Shown in pieces: positions 1 to 7,887 of a stretch of DNA of 17,211 bases. Position numbers and translations under genes: made by a program. The notes beneath the pieces are model-generated. The model was not told the DNA's origin. It did no database searches and saw nothing but the letters and a program-made list of their open reading frames with translations. Source of the stretch: UBA6544 sp049601975 (GTDB lineage Bacteria > Pseudomonadota > Alphaproteobacteria > UBA8366); contig JBMYRC010000084.1 in NCBI GenBank assembly GCA_049601975.1, positions 1 to 17,211 of the forward strand. The letters run 5' to 3'. Position 1 is the stretch's first letter. Every line of letters begins with the position of its first letter.

Positions 1-118
1 CCTCGGGTGCGGCGGAGGTTGTCAGCAGCTTTGTTTGGTGCTGCGTGCCGTCCCGTTCCAGAACCAAATCCGTGAACGTACCGCCAATATCGACGGCGAG
101 TTTCGCCCCTTCGGACAT
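1..118 (-). CDS. Hydantoinase/oxoprolinase N-terminal region (HyuA-like), partial
   Basis: The minus strand encodes a protein starting MSEGAKLAVDIGGTFTDLVL and running off the left edge after 39 codons. DIGGTFTD is the phosphate-binding signature at the N-terminus of hydantoinase A/5-oxoprolinase subunits, which have an actin-like ATPase fold and open hydantoin or oxoproline rings with ATP. An AGGAG ribosome site lies about 6 bases before the ATG at 118, so the start is well supported. The gene is divergent from the oxidoreductase at 227, with about 108 bp between them that could hold both promoters. The substrate (hydantoin, oxoproline or acetone, as in acetone carboxylase relatives) cannot be told from this fragment. 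The family call is firm; specificity is unknown. Confidence 0.85.
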   Translation of the reverse strand, partial: MSEGAKLAVDIGGTFTDLVLERDGTQHQTKLLTTSAAPE

Positions 119-226
119 GCTGTCTCCTCGCGTTGGGATGAATGGCGATTGATATCGCTGACGCGGCCGCCAAATCATTGAAGGAATCGAAGGTCGAATG
201 ACCGGCGTGTCAAGGGCATGGTGTTG

Positions 227-1204
227 ATGAAAGCAGTTTATTGTATTGGGCTGGACGCTTGGCCTCGAATGGAAATGCGTGAGATTGCGACGCCGGAACC
301 TAACCCTGGCGAGGTTCTGATCCGCAATGAAGCCTGGGGCGTCAACTTCGTCGACTACCTGATGTGCCAGGGAGGCTACCAGCTGCGGCCCGATCCGCCG
401 TTTATTCCCGGCATGGAGTCGGCCGGCCGGGTGGCAGCACTCGGCGACGGCGTTGTAGGCATACAGATTGGCGACGCCTTCATGGCGGGTCACCGCCCCG
501 GTGCCTTCGCCGAAGAAACCTGTGTCCCGGTAGAACGCCTGATCCCGGTACCGGGCGGCATGTACATGGCCGAGGCCGCAGGGTTCCGCTCCGCCTTCAT
601 CACCGCCTACCATGGTTTGGTCCAAGGCGGCCGCTTGCAAGCCGGCGAAACCGCATTGATACACGGCGCCGCCGGCGGCATGGGACATGCGGCGGTGCAG
701 GTAGCGAAGCGGCTGGGTGCAACCGTGGTGGCGACAGCCTCGGGCGAAGAAAAATTACGGGCGATCCGATCGATGGGCGCGGATCATGCCATCGAATACA
801 AAGACGGATTCCGAGACGAAGTTAAGGAATTAACCGACGGGCGGGGTGCTGACGTCATCTTCGATCCGGTCGGCGGCGACGTCTTTGACGAATCCATACG
901 TTGCCTGAATTGGGGCGCACGCGTTGTGATCGTGGGATTCACCGCTGGGCGTCCAGCCCTCGCCAAGACCAATCACATCCTGATCAAAGGCGCTTCCGTG
1001 AGCGGCATCCGGGCCGGAGAGTTTGGCCGCAGAAACCCGGAAGCGGCCGCGCAAAACCTAGAGACGCTCCAGAGCTGGGCGGCGGCGGGGGATATCCGCA
1101 CGCATATCTCCCATCGATTTCCTCTCGACGGTATAGAGGACGCCTTCCGCGCGATTGCCGATCGTAAGGTGATCGGCAAAGCCGTGCTGACCCGAGGCGC
1201 GTAA
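227..1204 (+). CDS. NADPH:quinone oxidoreductase-type zinc-independent MDR dehydrogenase
   Basis: This 325-residue protein belongs to the medium-chain dehydrogenase/reductase superfamily, quinone oxidoreductase (QOR) branch. Members reduce quinones or enoyl/enone substrates with NADPH in the cytoplasm. The N-terminal GroES-like half (NPGEVLIRNEAWGVNFVDY, then PFIPGMESAGRV) is followed by a Rossmann half with the AAGGMG nucleotide loop at residues 148-153 and ATASGEEK, which normally contacts the NADP phosphate. The Cys/His set that binds catalytic zinc in alcohol dehydrogenases is absent, as expected for QOR. An ATG exists at 218, but the purine-rich AAGGG at 212-216 lies 10 bases before the ATG at 227, and family members usually begin MKA, so I chose 227. 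The stop is only 5 bases from the stop of the converging MFS gene. The physiological substrate is unknown. Confidence 0.9.
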   Translation: MKAVYCIGLDAWPRMEMREIATPEPNPGEVLIRNEAWGVNFVDYLMCQGGYQLRPDPPFIPGMESAGRVAALGDGVVGIQIGDAFMAGHRPGAFAEETCVPVERLIPVPGGMYMAEAAGFRSAFITAYHGLVQGGRLQAGETALIHGAAGGMGHAAVQVAKRLGATVVATASGEEKLRAIRSMGADHAIEYKDGFRDEVKELTDGRGADVIFDPVGGDVFDESIRCLNWGARVVIVGFTAGRPALAKTNHILIKGASVSGIRAGEFGRRNPEAAAQNLETLQSWAAAGDIRTHISHRFPLDGIEDAFRAIADRKVIGKAVLTRGA

Positions 1205-1209
1205 TCGCT

Positions 1210-2448
1210 CTATTCAGCGGGCTCCGTCGAGACGCCGGTGACCGCGGCCACTTTCGGGAGCTGCAAGACCAACAGGAAGATCAGCGCGGCACTGATGGAC
1301 AGGATGATAAATATCACCGCGAACTGATCCCATTCTTTTGGCGCCCAATCGAAGCTATCCCGATTGTCGATCAGCCAGGCAATCGCCGGCAATGTGAACG
1401 ACATGACGCTGAAGGTGACGAAGCTGCGGGCGGCGTAAGCCCGGCTGCGCCATTCGCTTTTGGCAACTCGGCCAACCAGGACGTCGTTGATCGGAATTTG
1501 TCCAAAAACAACCAACATAAAGGCCAGCGAGACGAGCAAGGCTGGTGCACCGAAAAGGTTGATCATCAGGGCGAACAAGGCGGTTTGAACTAAAGTCACG
1601 AGGCCGAAAATCGTGCGAACCGAATACCGGTCCACCAGGTGCCCCACGACCAATTGCGCAAAGGCCGCCATTGAGAATACGAAGGCGGACCACAGGCCTA
1701 CTTCTGTCAACGAACCTGCGAGATCGCCCAACCGAAGATTAAAAATCTGCGGCAACGAATATGTCGTGGTCTGAAAGATAATACCGCCAAGCGCCGTCGA
1801 GAGGAAAATAATGGCGAACACCTTCACGATGACATGGCGATCGATGGAAATTCCACTGGCTGCGGCCGCTCCGCCTTCCGAGGGGTACATTGTCTCCAAC
1901 TCTCCCGCGCGGACATATATCCAATAGGCGATGCCAGTGCAAATAGACAGCATGCCCGGCACGATAAACGCCCAACGCCAATCGTAGAGATCAAGAATAG
2001 CGCCGGTCAGTAATGGGGCCGCCGCAACGCCGAGATTTCCGAAAACGCCGTTCATGGCCAACGGCATGCCGGTTTTGGCGCGCCCCTGCACAACCATGGC
2101 AATCCCAACGGGATGATAAATCGAGGCGAAACCGCCGATCACAAATAGACCGATACCCATTTCCAACGGCGTCGTCGCAAAACTGCAACCGATGGACGCC
2201 AAACCAATGCCGATGAAAAAAATTTGCATCATTCCGTGGCGGCTCCATTTATCGGCGATCCAACCGGCCGGAATGGCGCCCAATCCAAACGCCACCATGC
2301 CAGGTGCCGCATAGGGGAGTAAATCTTGGTAGCTGAGGTTCCAGTCCACTGAGAGCTTGATCACCGCCGTCGCGAAGATCAGCACAAACAGATGGTCCAT
2401 GAAATGGCCAACATTTAAGAAAAAGAAATTGACGTTCTCGCGTTTCAT
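1210..2448 (-). CDS. MFS transporter, 12-TM-type
   Basis: This is a 412-residue, very hydrophobic inner-membrane protein of the major facilitator superfamily. The first helix (NFFFLNVGHFMDHLFVLIF) and the loop 2-3 motif AGWIADKWSRHG (the MFS G-x-x-x-D-R/K signature) are clear. A later equivalent in the second half, GHLVDRYSVRT, shows the usual internal duplication. The N-terminus resembles fosmidomycin-resistance-like and organic-acid MFS carriers, but the substrate cannot be assigned. The frame is open upstream to 2580. I chose the ATG at 2448 because an AGAGGA ribosome site lies about 8 bases before it and the added residues would be a long basic tail with no similarity to the family. A perfect inverted repeat at 2528-2552 lies 80-104 bases upstream and may control it. 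The gene converges on the QOR gene. Confidence 0.9.
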   Translation of the reverse strand: MKRENVNFFFLNVGHFMDHLFVLIFATAVIKLSVDWNLSYQDLLPYAAPGMVAFGLGAIPAGWIADKWSRHGMMQIFFIGIGLASIGCSFATTPLEMGIGLFVIGGFASIYHPVGIAMVVQGRAKTGMPLAMNGVFGNLGVAAAPLLTGAILDLYDWRWAFIVPGMLSICTGIAYWIYVRAGELETMYPSEGGAAAASGISIDRHVIVKVFAIIFLSTALGGIIFQTTTYSLPQIFNLRLGDLAGSLTEVGLWSAFVFSMAAFAQLVVGHLVDRYSVRTIFGLVTLVQTALFALMINLFGAPALLVSLAFMLVVFGQIPINDVLVGRVAKSEWRSRAYAARSFVTFSVMSFTLPAIAWLIDNRDSFDWAPKEWDQFAVIFIILSISAALIFLLVLQLPKVAAVTGVSTEPAE

Positions 2449-2527
2449 CCCGGATGTCCTCTTGCGCCAGCGCGCCGGCGGGTTTTTATGCTTGGCCAAC
2501 TTGCCCATTATTGCATTTCTCAGACAC

Positions 2528-2552
2528 GCGATATATTGACACAATATATCGC
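2528..2552. promoter_or_regulatory. Perfect inverted repeat (11-bp arms, 3-bp spacer), operator candidate
   Basis: Arms GCGATATATTG (2528-2538) and CAATATATCGC (2542-2552) are exact reverse complements around the spacer ACA. The site lies in the divergent gap between the MFS gene (start 2448, minus) and the MBL/cNMP gene (start 2679, plus). It embeds a perfect TTGACA (-35-like) hexamer on the plus strand at 2536-2541, although no good -10 follows at normal spacing. The size and symmetry fit a dimeric repressor site (TetR, GntR or similar). No regulator gene is in the window. Confidence 0.55.
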
Positions 2553-2678
2553 TAAACCGCCAAACTAGCCGTAACAGCATGTTTTTCCTCAGGCAGTCTG
2601 GTCTTTCGCTGGAAAATTCGCCCTAATGATTAAACTTGGGACGGGATTAATTATTAGAAAGTTATTTGTGAACGACAC

Positions 2679-4928
2679 ATGGTCGAAGCAAGTAATCCAA
2701 CATCCCTGGCTGGACCGGCTATGGGGTCTCAAACGTATTTGATCCGTAAGATTCAGGTGACGCCAGGCGTCTTCTGGGTCGAGGTGCCGGAAGCGGATCT
2801 CTATATCATGTGCGGTTCTCCGCCGGACGCGGTCAAACATCTGATGCGGCGGGGCTTAATCGTCAAGGAAGAAGTCGGCGGCGTGGCCTTCGAAAATGGC
2901 CCGAACGCCGTCCTACTCTCCGACGTCATGCTGCAAGGTGGAAGTTTCGCTAATTTGAGCGAGTTCCCAGTCCTACAGATGTTCTACCGGCAAGGCATGA
3001 TCCTGCCGGACCATCCGGGAAACACCGGACGCAAGCCCGTCCTGATCGGCACGCAAGATCAAGTCGCAGCACAACTCAATTATATTTATCGCGGCAACTA
3101 CGGCCTCATCTCAAAAGAGGAGATCGAGGCGACCGGTATCGATTCCGAAACCGCCGACGAAATGATGCGGATGAAATTGCGATTCGCCTTTGGCGGTATT
3201 CGCGATACCACGGAATTCGTCGATACGCGGGTGGTGGGACGCGAAGCGAAAGAGATTCGCAACGGTGTTATGGTAAAACGCCTGGACGTCAACGTCTACG
3301 AGATTTCATATCGCGGTTCCTCCGTTAACGTCGATTTGAACATTCCGCGACACCATCAATACGAGTCGCCCTATCCGCTCAGTTACCATCAGGTGGAACG
3401 TGACTATTTCTCGGTCATTCATTCGGGCGAGGGCGACGGCTGGGACATCAACCACCCGACGATGTCGAGCATCATCTGTTTCCAAGGAAATCTGTTTCTG
3501 GTCGACGCGGGCCCAAACCTGCCTGCGATCATGAACGCCCTCGGTATCTCCGTCAGCGAAATCGAAGGCATCTTCCACACCCATTCCCATGACGATCACT
3601 TCGCTGGGCTGCCAACATTGATGCAGACAGACCATCGAATTCGTTATTTCGCCACGCCGTTAGTGCGCTCGGCCGTTACGAAAAAATTGACCGCGATGCT
3701 AGGCGTCGAAGAGCGCGAGTTCGAACATTACTTCGATGTCCACGACCTGGATTTCGATTCGTGGAATAAGATCGGTGGACTGGAAGTACGGCCGATTTTC
3801 TCTCCGCATCCAGTGGAGACAACGTGTTTCTATTTCCGGGCGATGGGCCCTGAAGGTTACAAAACTTACGGCCATATGGCCGATATCGCGTCGTTCAGCG
3901 TATTGGAATCCATGGTCACCGACGACGATACCGCCCCTGGCATTTCCGAAGCGCGTTTCGCGCGCACAAAATACGAATACCACGTGCCGACGAACGTGAA
4001 GAAAATTGATATCGGCGGCGGGTTAATCCACGGCTCGGCGCTCGATTTCAAGGATGATCCGTCCGATAAAATCATTCTGGCACATTCGGACCGCGAACAT
4101 ACATCGGAAGAGAAGGAAATCGGCTCCGGCGCGCCCTTTGGCACGGTCGATGTCCTAATCGAAGGGTACCAAAACTACCTCTGGCGGTTCGCTTATGAAT
4201 ATCTGAAGACCTATTTCGGCAACGCTAGCAACGACCAACTGCAAATGCTGCTGAACAATCCGGTCACGACGTATAACCCAGAATCGATCATCGTGCGGGA
4301 AGGTGATCACCACGAACACGTTCACCTGATTCTCACCGGAAACGTCGAATGGTTGACCTCGGAGGCGCAGATGTCGGGCATGCTGTCGGCCGGAGCTTTT
4401 ATCGGCGAGCGATCGGTTCTGACCGAACGTCCGGCCTCAATTACCATGCGCGCCGCGAGCTTTGTCCGCGCGTTGCGCATACCGGCCACACTCTACGTCG
4501 ATTTCATGAAAAGCAACGATTTTTTCGACGATTTCCTGGATCTGGGCAATTCGGCGAATTTCCTTCAACGCACCTGGCTATTGGGCGAGGCTATCTCGCA
4601 ACCGGTCCAACATCGGATCGCGAAAAGCCAAAACATGGCCTATATTCCGAACGGTGACCTGTTCGCGGTCGCGCCCGGCAACTTGTTCATTGTACGGTCG
4701 GGCAAAGTCGAGCGTGAAATTGTTGGCGATAAGGTGATCAACATCGGAGTTGGCGATTTCTTCAACGAAGAGAATGTTCTGTTCGATGCGCCGATGACCT
4801 TCAATGTACGTGCGTTAGAAGACACTGAAGTTTGCATGATCGATCCATCGATCATCGGCGAAGTTCCAGTCGCCCGGCGGAAAATGCTCGAGACATTTCT
4901 CTTGCGTATGCAGACGTCACAGGGCTGA
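2679..4928 (+). CDS. Metallo-beta-lactamase-fold hydrolase with two C-terminal cNMP-binding-like domains
   Basis: This is a 749-residue soluble protein with three parts. Residues 1 to about 240 form an N-terminal domain I do not recognise (it starts with TPGVFWVEVPEADLYIMCG). Residues about 250-500 are a metallo-beta-lactamase core with the metal motif H300-T-H302-S-H304-D-D306-H307, a further His in SPHPVE (H377), Asp402 in the YGHMAD strand and His469/His474 in AHSDREH. Residues about 510-625 and 635-745 look like two cyclic-nucleotide-binding beta-barrels. The first keeps the phosphate-cassette residues Gly-Glu577 and Arg584 (FIGERSVLTERPAS); in the second the Arg is replaced (NVLFDAPMTF), so it is probably degenerate. 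This implies a hydrolase or phosphodiesterase gated by cAMP, cGMP or a similar ligand; the substrate is unknown. The ATG at 2679 has no clear ribosome site. A GC hairpin and glnS follow. Confidence 0.8.
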   Translation: MVEASNPTSLAGPAMGSQTYLIRKIQVTPGVFWVEVPEADLYIMCGSPPDAVKHLMRRGLIVKEEVGGVAFENGPNAVLLSDVMLQGGSFANLSEFPVLQMFYRQGMILPDHPGNTGRKPVLIGTQDQVAAQLNYIYRGNYGLISKEEIEATGIDSETADEMMRMKLRFAFGGIRDTTEFVDTRVVGREAKEIRNGVMVKRLDVNVYEISYRGSSVNVDLNIPRHHQYESPYPLSYHQVERDYFSVIHSGEGDGWDINHPTMSSIICFQGNLFLVDAGPNLPAIMNALGISVSEIEGIFHTHSHDDHFAGLPTLMQTDHRIRYFATPLVRSAVTKKLTAMLGVEEREFEHYFDVHDLDFDSWNKIGGLEVRPIFSPHPVETTCFYFRAMGPEGYKTYGHMADIASFSVLESMVTDDDTAPGISEARFARTKYEYHVPTNVKKIDIGGGLIHGSALDFKDDPSDKIILAHSDREHTSEEKEIGSGAPFGTVDVLIEGYQNYLWRFAYEYLKTYFGNASNDQLQMLLNNPVTTYNPESIIVREGDHHEHVHLILTGNVEWLTSEAQMSGMLSAGAFIGERSVLTERPASITMRAASFVRALRIPATLYVDFMKSNDFFDDFLDLGNSANFLQRTWLLGEAISQPVQHRIAKSQNMAYIPNGDLFAVAPGNLFIVRSGKVEREIVGDKVINIGVGDFFNEENVLFDAPMTFNVRALEDTEVCMIDPSIIGEVPVARRKMLETFLLRMQTSQG

Positions 4929-4942
4929 TTGCGCTGCTAACC

Positions 4943-4957
4943 GCGCGGACACCGCGC
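4943..4957 (+). terminator. GC-rich hairpin between the MBL/cNMP gene and glnS
   Basis: GCGCGG (4943-4948) and CCGCGC (4952-4957) pair perfectly around the loop ACA, 15 bases after the stop at 4928. Only TTCTAAAT follows rather than a U-tract, so this is at best a weak terminator or a transcript-stabilising stem. It lies 35 bases before the glnS start. Confidence 0.3.
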
Positions 4958-4991
4958 TTCTAAATAACGAGCCCCCTGAGTACCGAATCTG

Positions 4992-6716
4992 ATGAGCGAA
5001 CCCGAAAACACGGACGAAAACGCCGAAACGCGCGACTTTATCCGCACTATTGTCGCGGATGACCTGGCAGCGAATCGCTATGACGAAATCGTCACCCGGT
5101 TTCCACCGGAACCGAACGGCTATCTACACATTGGCCACGCCAAATCGATCTGCCTTAACTTCGGCGTCGCCGAGGAAGTGGGCGGGCGCTGCAATCTGCG
5201 CTTCGACGACACCAACCCGGCAAAGGAAGAGCAGGAATATATTGACGCCATCCAAGAGGATGTGCGCTGGCTAGGATTCCAGTGGAGTGGCGAGCCCCAT
5301 TACGCCTCCGACTATTTTGAGCAGCTCTACACCTGGGCGCAGGGATTGATCCGAGACGGCAAGGCCTATGTCGACGATTTAAGTGCGGACGAGATGCGCG
5401 AATATCGTGGTACCCTGACAGAGCCCGGCACCAACAGCCCTCATCGCGAACGCTCGGCCGAGGAGAGTCTTGACCTGTTCCAACGCATGCGCGACGGCGA
5501 GTTTCCGGACGGGGCGCGTGTCCTGCGAGCCAAGATCGACATGGCGTCTGGCAATATTAATCTGCGCGACCCGGTCCTCTACCGGATCATGCATGCGGAG
5601 CATCCGCGCACAGGCACTGCGTGGTGCGTTTATCCCACATACGACTACGCACACGGACAGTCGGACGCCATTGAAGGCGTTACCCATTCGCTCTGCACCT
5701 TGGAATTCGAGGATCACCGCCCGCTATACGATTGGCTGCTCGAGAATTTACCGACTCCCTCGCGTCCGCGTCAGTACGAATTCGCGCGCCTCAACCTCAC
5801 CTACAACATCCTCTCCAAGCGCAAACTCATTAAGTTGCTCGAGGATGGACACGTGACGGGCTGGGACGATCCGCGGATGCCAACCGTCTCGGGGCTGCGC
5901 CGCCGCGGCGTACCGCCCAAAGCCTTGCGCGATTTCGCCAAGCGCATCGGCGTAACCAAATCCGACGCGACGGTCGAGACCCAACTTCTCGATCATTGCA
6001 TGCGCGACCTGTTGAACCGCACAGCGCTCCGTCGAATGGCAGTGCTCAATCCGCTCAAGGTCGTGATCGAAAATTACGCGGAAGGCGGGAGCGAGGAATT
6101 GCCCGGCGTCAACAATCCGGAGGACGAGAGTGCGGGCAGCCGCATGATCCCATTCAGCCGTGAATTATGGATCGAGCGCGACGACTTCATGGAAGACCCA
6201 CCAAAAAAATTCTTCCGCCTCGCACCCGGCCGCGAAGTCCGCTTGCGTTACGCCTATTTCATCACTTGTACCAATGTCGTGAAGGATGAGAACGGCGAAG
6301 TGATCGAACTACGCTGCACCTACGACCCCGCAACTAAGGGCGGCAACGCGCCGGACGGGCGCAAGGTCAAAGCAACAATGCATTGGGTCTCCGCGCCACA
6401 CGCGGTGGCGGCGGAGGTGCGGCAATATGAGCATCTCTTCACCGCCGAGGCGCCGGGCGCCGGCGGTAACTATCTGGACGACCTCAACCCGGAATCGTTC
6501 GCGGTACTGAAGGATTGCCAATTGGAGCCCGCGTTGGCCAATGCTCCTGTTGGCGGCACGCTACAATTCGAGCGCTTGGGATATTACTGCGCCGACCCGG
6601 ACGGCACGCCCGAGCACCCCATCTTCAACCGCACCGTTGGCCTGCGCGACACTTGGGCTAAGGTGCAACGTCAACAGGCTTCGGGCCAACAAGCCACCGC
6701 CAAAAAGAAAGGCTGA
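4992..6716 (+). CDS. glnS: Glutaminyl-tRNA synthetase
   Basis: This class Ic aminoacyl-tRNA synthetase charges tRNA-Gln with glutamine in the cytoplasm. At 574 residues it is slightly longer than the E. coli enzyme (about 554). The catalytic domain carries FPPEPNGYLHIGHAKS with HIGH at residues 46-49, LRFDDTNPAKE shortly after, and the KMSKS-equivalent LSKRKL at 274-279 (MSKRKL in E. coli). The FPPEPNG and DDTNP signatures separate it from bacterial GluRS. The C-terminal half shows the two-barrel anticodon-binding region (for example FMEDPPKKFFRLAPGREVRL) and ends in a short Lys/Gln-rich tail. There is no YqeY fusion. The ribosome site is weak. Many alphaproteobacteria lack GlnRS and make Gln-tRNA through GatCAB, so its presence is informative. 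The TPR gene follows after 10 bases and is probably co-transcribed. Confidence 0.96.
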   Translation: MSEPENTDENAETRDFIRTIVADDLAANRYDEIVTRFPPEPNGYLHIGHAKSICLNFGVAEEVGGRCNLRFDDTNPAKEEQEYIDAIQEDVRWLGFQWSGEPHYASDYFEQLYTWAQGLIRDGKAYVDDLSADEMREYRGTLTEPGTNSPHRERSAEESLDLFQRMRDGEFPDGARVLRAKIDMASGNINLRDPVLYRIMHAEHPRTGTAWCVYPTYDYAHGQSDAIEGVTHSLCTLEFEDHRPLYDWLLENLPTPSRPRQYEFARLNLTYNILSKRKLIKLLEDGHVTGWDDPRMPTVSGLRRRGVPPKALRDFAKRIGVTKSDATVETQLLDHCMRDLLNRTALRRMAVLNPLKVVIENYAEGGSEELPGVNNPEDESAGSRMIPFSRELWIERDDFMEDPPKKFFRLAPGREVRLRYAYFITCTNVVKDENGEVIELRCTYDPATKGGNAPDGRKVKATMHWVSAPHAVAAEVRQYEHLFTAEAPGAGGNYLDDLNPESFAVLKDCQLEPALANAPVGGTLQFERLGYYCADPDGTPEHPIFNRTVGLRDTWAKVQRQQASGQQATAKKKG

Positions 6717-6726
6717 GGGTCCATAC

Positions 6727-7290
6727 ATGAACACGGACAAGATAGGCCCCTTGGATCGCGCCCTGGAATTGATTCTGTCGTTGGATCACATGGACCCAGC
6801 GGCAAATCTGCCAGAGGAACTGGACGGTCTGTTCGATCACCTGGCGCAATTGGAGCTGTCGGAACCCCTCGACGTGGTCGAAGGCTCGATCTGGGCGCTG
6901 TGGTGCAGCCACCCGGATGAAAGCGCTGTGCAGCGTATGGAGCGGGTCATCGGGGGCTTGGCGCAGGGCCGCTTCGACGCCGCCGAACGCCTGCTGGACG
7001 GCTTGATCCGCGACTACCCAGACTGGGCCGAAGCCTGGAACAAACGTGCGACGCTGTATTTTCTGCAAGACCGTGACGAGGAAAGCATCTCCGACATTGA
7101 GGAGACTCTGCGTCTGGAGCCGAGACATTTCGGGGCACTCGGCGGGTTTGGCCAAATTTGCCTGCGCCAAGATGAGCCGGTCAGTGCGAGGATCGCGTTC
7201 GAGAAAGCACTGCTGGTAAACCCGCATCTCGACGGCGTGCGCGAGATCGTCCACGAGCTGGGCGCTGAGTTCCGGCCGGTGATGAACTAG
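6727..7290 (+). CDS. Small tetratricopeptide-repeat protein
   Basis: This 187-residue cytoplasmic protein has no signal peptide or membrane segment. About 80 N-terminal residues are helical and rich in Leu, Asp and Glu. They precede two to three TPR-like helical hairpins from about residue 80: RFDAAERLLDGLIRDYPDW, then AEAWNKRATLYFLQDRDEES ending in LRLEPRH, then a unit ending in KALLVNPHL. TPR proteins act as protein-interaction scaffolds; the partner is unknown. The frame is open back to 6541 inside glnS, but the ATG at 6727 has a GAGGG ribosome site overlapping the glnS stop region, so the short form is chosen. It lies 10 bases after glnS, suggesting one transcript. About 160 bases without a gene follow before the MaoC operon. 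Confidence 0.85.
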   Translation: MNTDKIGPLDRALELILSLDHMDPAANLPEELDGLFDHLAQLELSEPLDVVEGSIWALWCSHPDESAVQRMERVIGGLAQGRFDAAERLLDGLIRDYPDWAEAWNKRATLYFLQDRDEESISDIEETLRLEPRHFGALGGFGQICLRQDEPVSARIAFEKALLVNPHLDGVREIVHELGAEFRPVMN

Positions 7291-7453
7291 ATGCTCGCTG
7301 AGACGAACAAGCATCCAGTTTATCTTGCGCAAGCCATAGCGCTAACTTTCCACTAGCCGCCCTGCAGTCCGGCGCCAGTTTGATGGTTAAGCTCAAGTCG
7401 ATCGGCACGGCATCTGACCAGACAACGCCGTTAAGGCAAATAGGGGATGGTAC

Positions 7454-7882
7454 ATGGAGCAAACACTGGAAATCGAGGAAGGGCAGGTCTTCACCACCCC
7501 GACAAAAACGCTGACCGATGCACATTTCCTGTTTTTCTCGGGCCTAACGGGCGACAACCATCCGATCCACTATGACGTTGAATACGCGAAGGCGACCAAG
7601 TTCGGCGCACCTCTCGCGCACGGGCTTTTGCTCGCCGGGATGACAGCGCTCGGAGGGTCCGATGCCGGTTTCCAGATCGAAGGATTCGTTTTTGTCGAGC
7701 AGGGAAGTCGCTTTCTGAAACCCGCGAAGATCGGCGATACGATCCACACGCAGCTGACGGTCGAGAAAATTTGGCAAGACGGTAAGCGACGCTATGTCCG
7801 CTTCGCCACCGCGATGCTGAACCAGCACGACGAGACCGTACTCGAGGGGTTTCACGTCTATCAAATCGTGCCGAAAGGATAA
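7454..7882 (+). CDS. MaoC-like hot-dog enoyl-CoA hydratase/dehydratase, catalytic residues present
   Basis: This 142-residue single hot-dog protein belongs to the MaoC/(R)-specific enoyl-CoA hydratase family, which adds water to a trans-2-enoyl thioester or removes it from a hydroxyacyl thioester. The hydratase motif reads SGLTGDNHPIHYD, giving the catalytic pair Asp34 and His39 at the family's spacing. AHGLLLAGM fits the substrate-side helix that follows. An AGGGGA ribosome site sits about 7 bases before the ATG. It is the first gene of a compact operon, with the next start only 5 bases after its stop. Because the neighbour is a second MaoC protein without catalytic residues, the working enzyme may be a heteromer. 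The acyl substrate is unknown. Confidence 0.9.
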   Translation: MEQTLEIEEGQVFTTPTKTLTDAHFLFFSGLTGDNHPIHYDVEYAKATKFGAPLAHGLLLAGMTALGGSDAGFQIEGFVFVEQGSRFLKPAKIGDTIHTQLTVEKIWQDGKRRYVRFATAMLNQHDETVLEGFHVYQIVPKG

Positions 7883-7887
7883 GCCGC

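Noticed and set aside
2449..2580. Longer N-terminus of the MFS protein (starts at 2580 or 2508)
   Set aside because: These starts lack a good ribosome site and add a long basic tail unlike the family. They would also make the palindrome coding.
6541..6726. Upstream extension of the TPR gene into glnS
   Set aside because: The extension overlaps glnS coding sequence and reads as low-complexity, while the ATG at 6727 has its own GAGGG site.
6658..7332. 224-codon open frame on the minus strand
   Set aside because: It covers the TPR gene and the glnS end in antisense. It is Gln/Arg/Val-rich with no motif.
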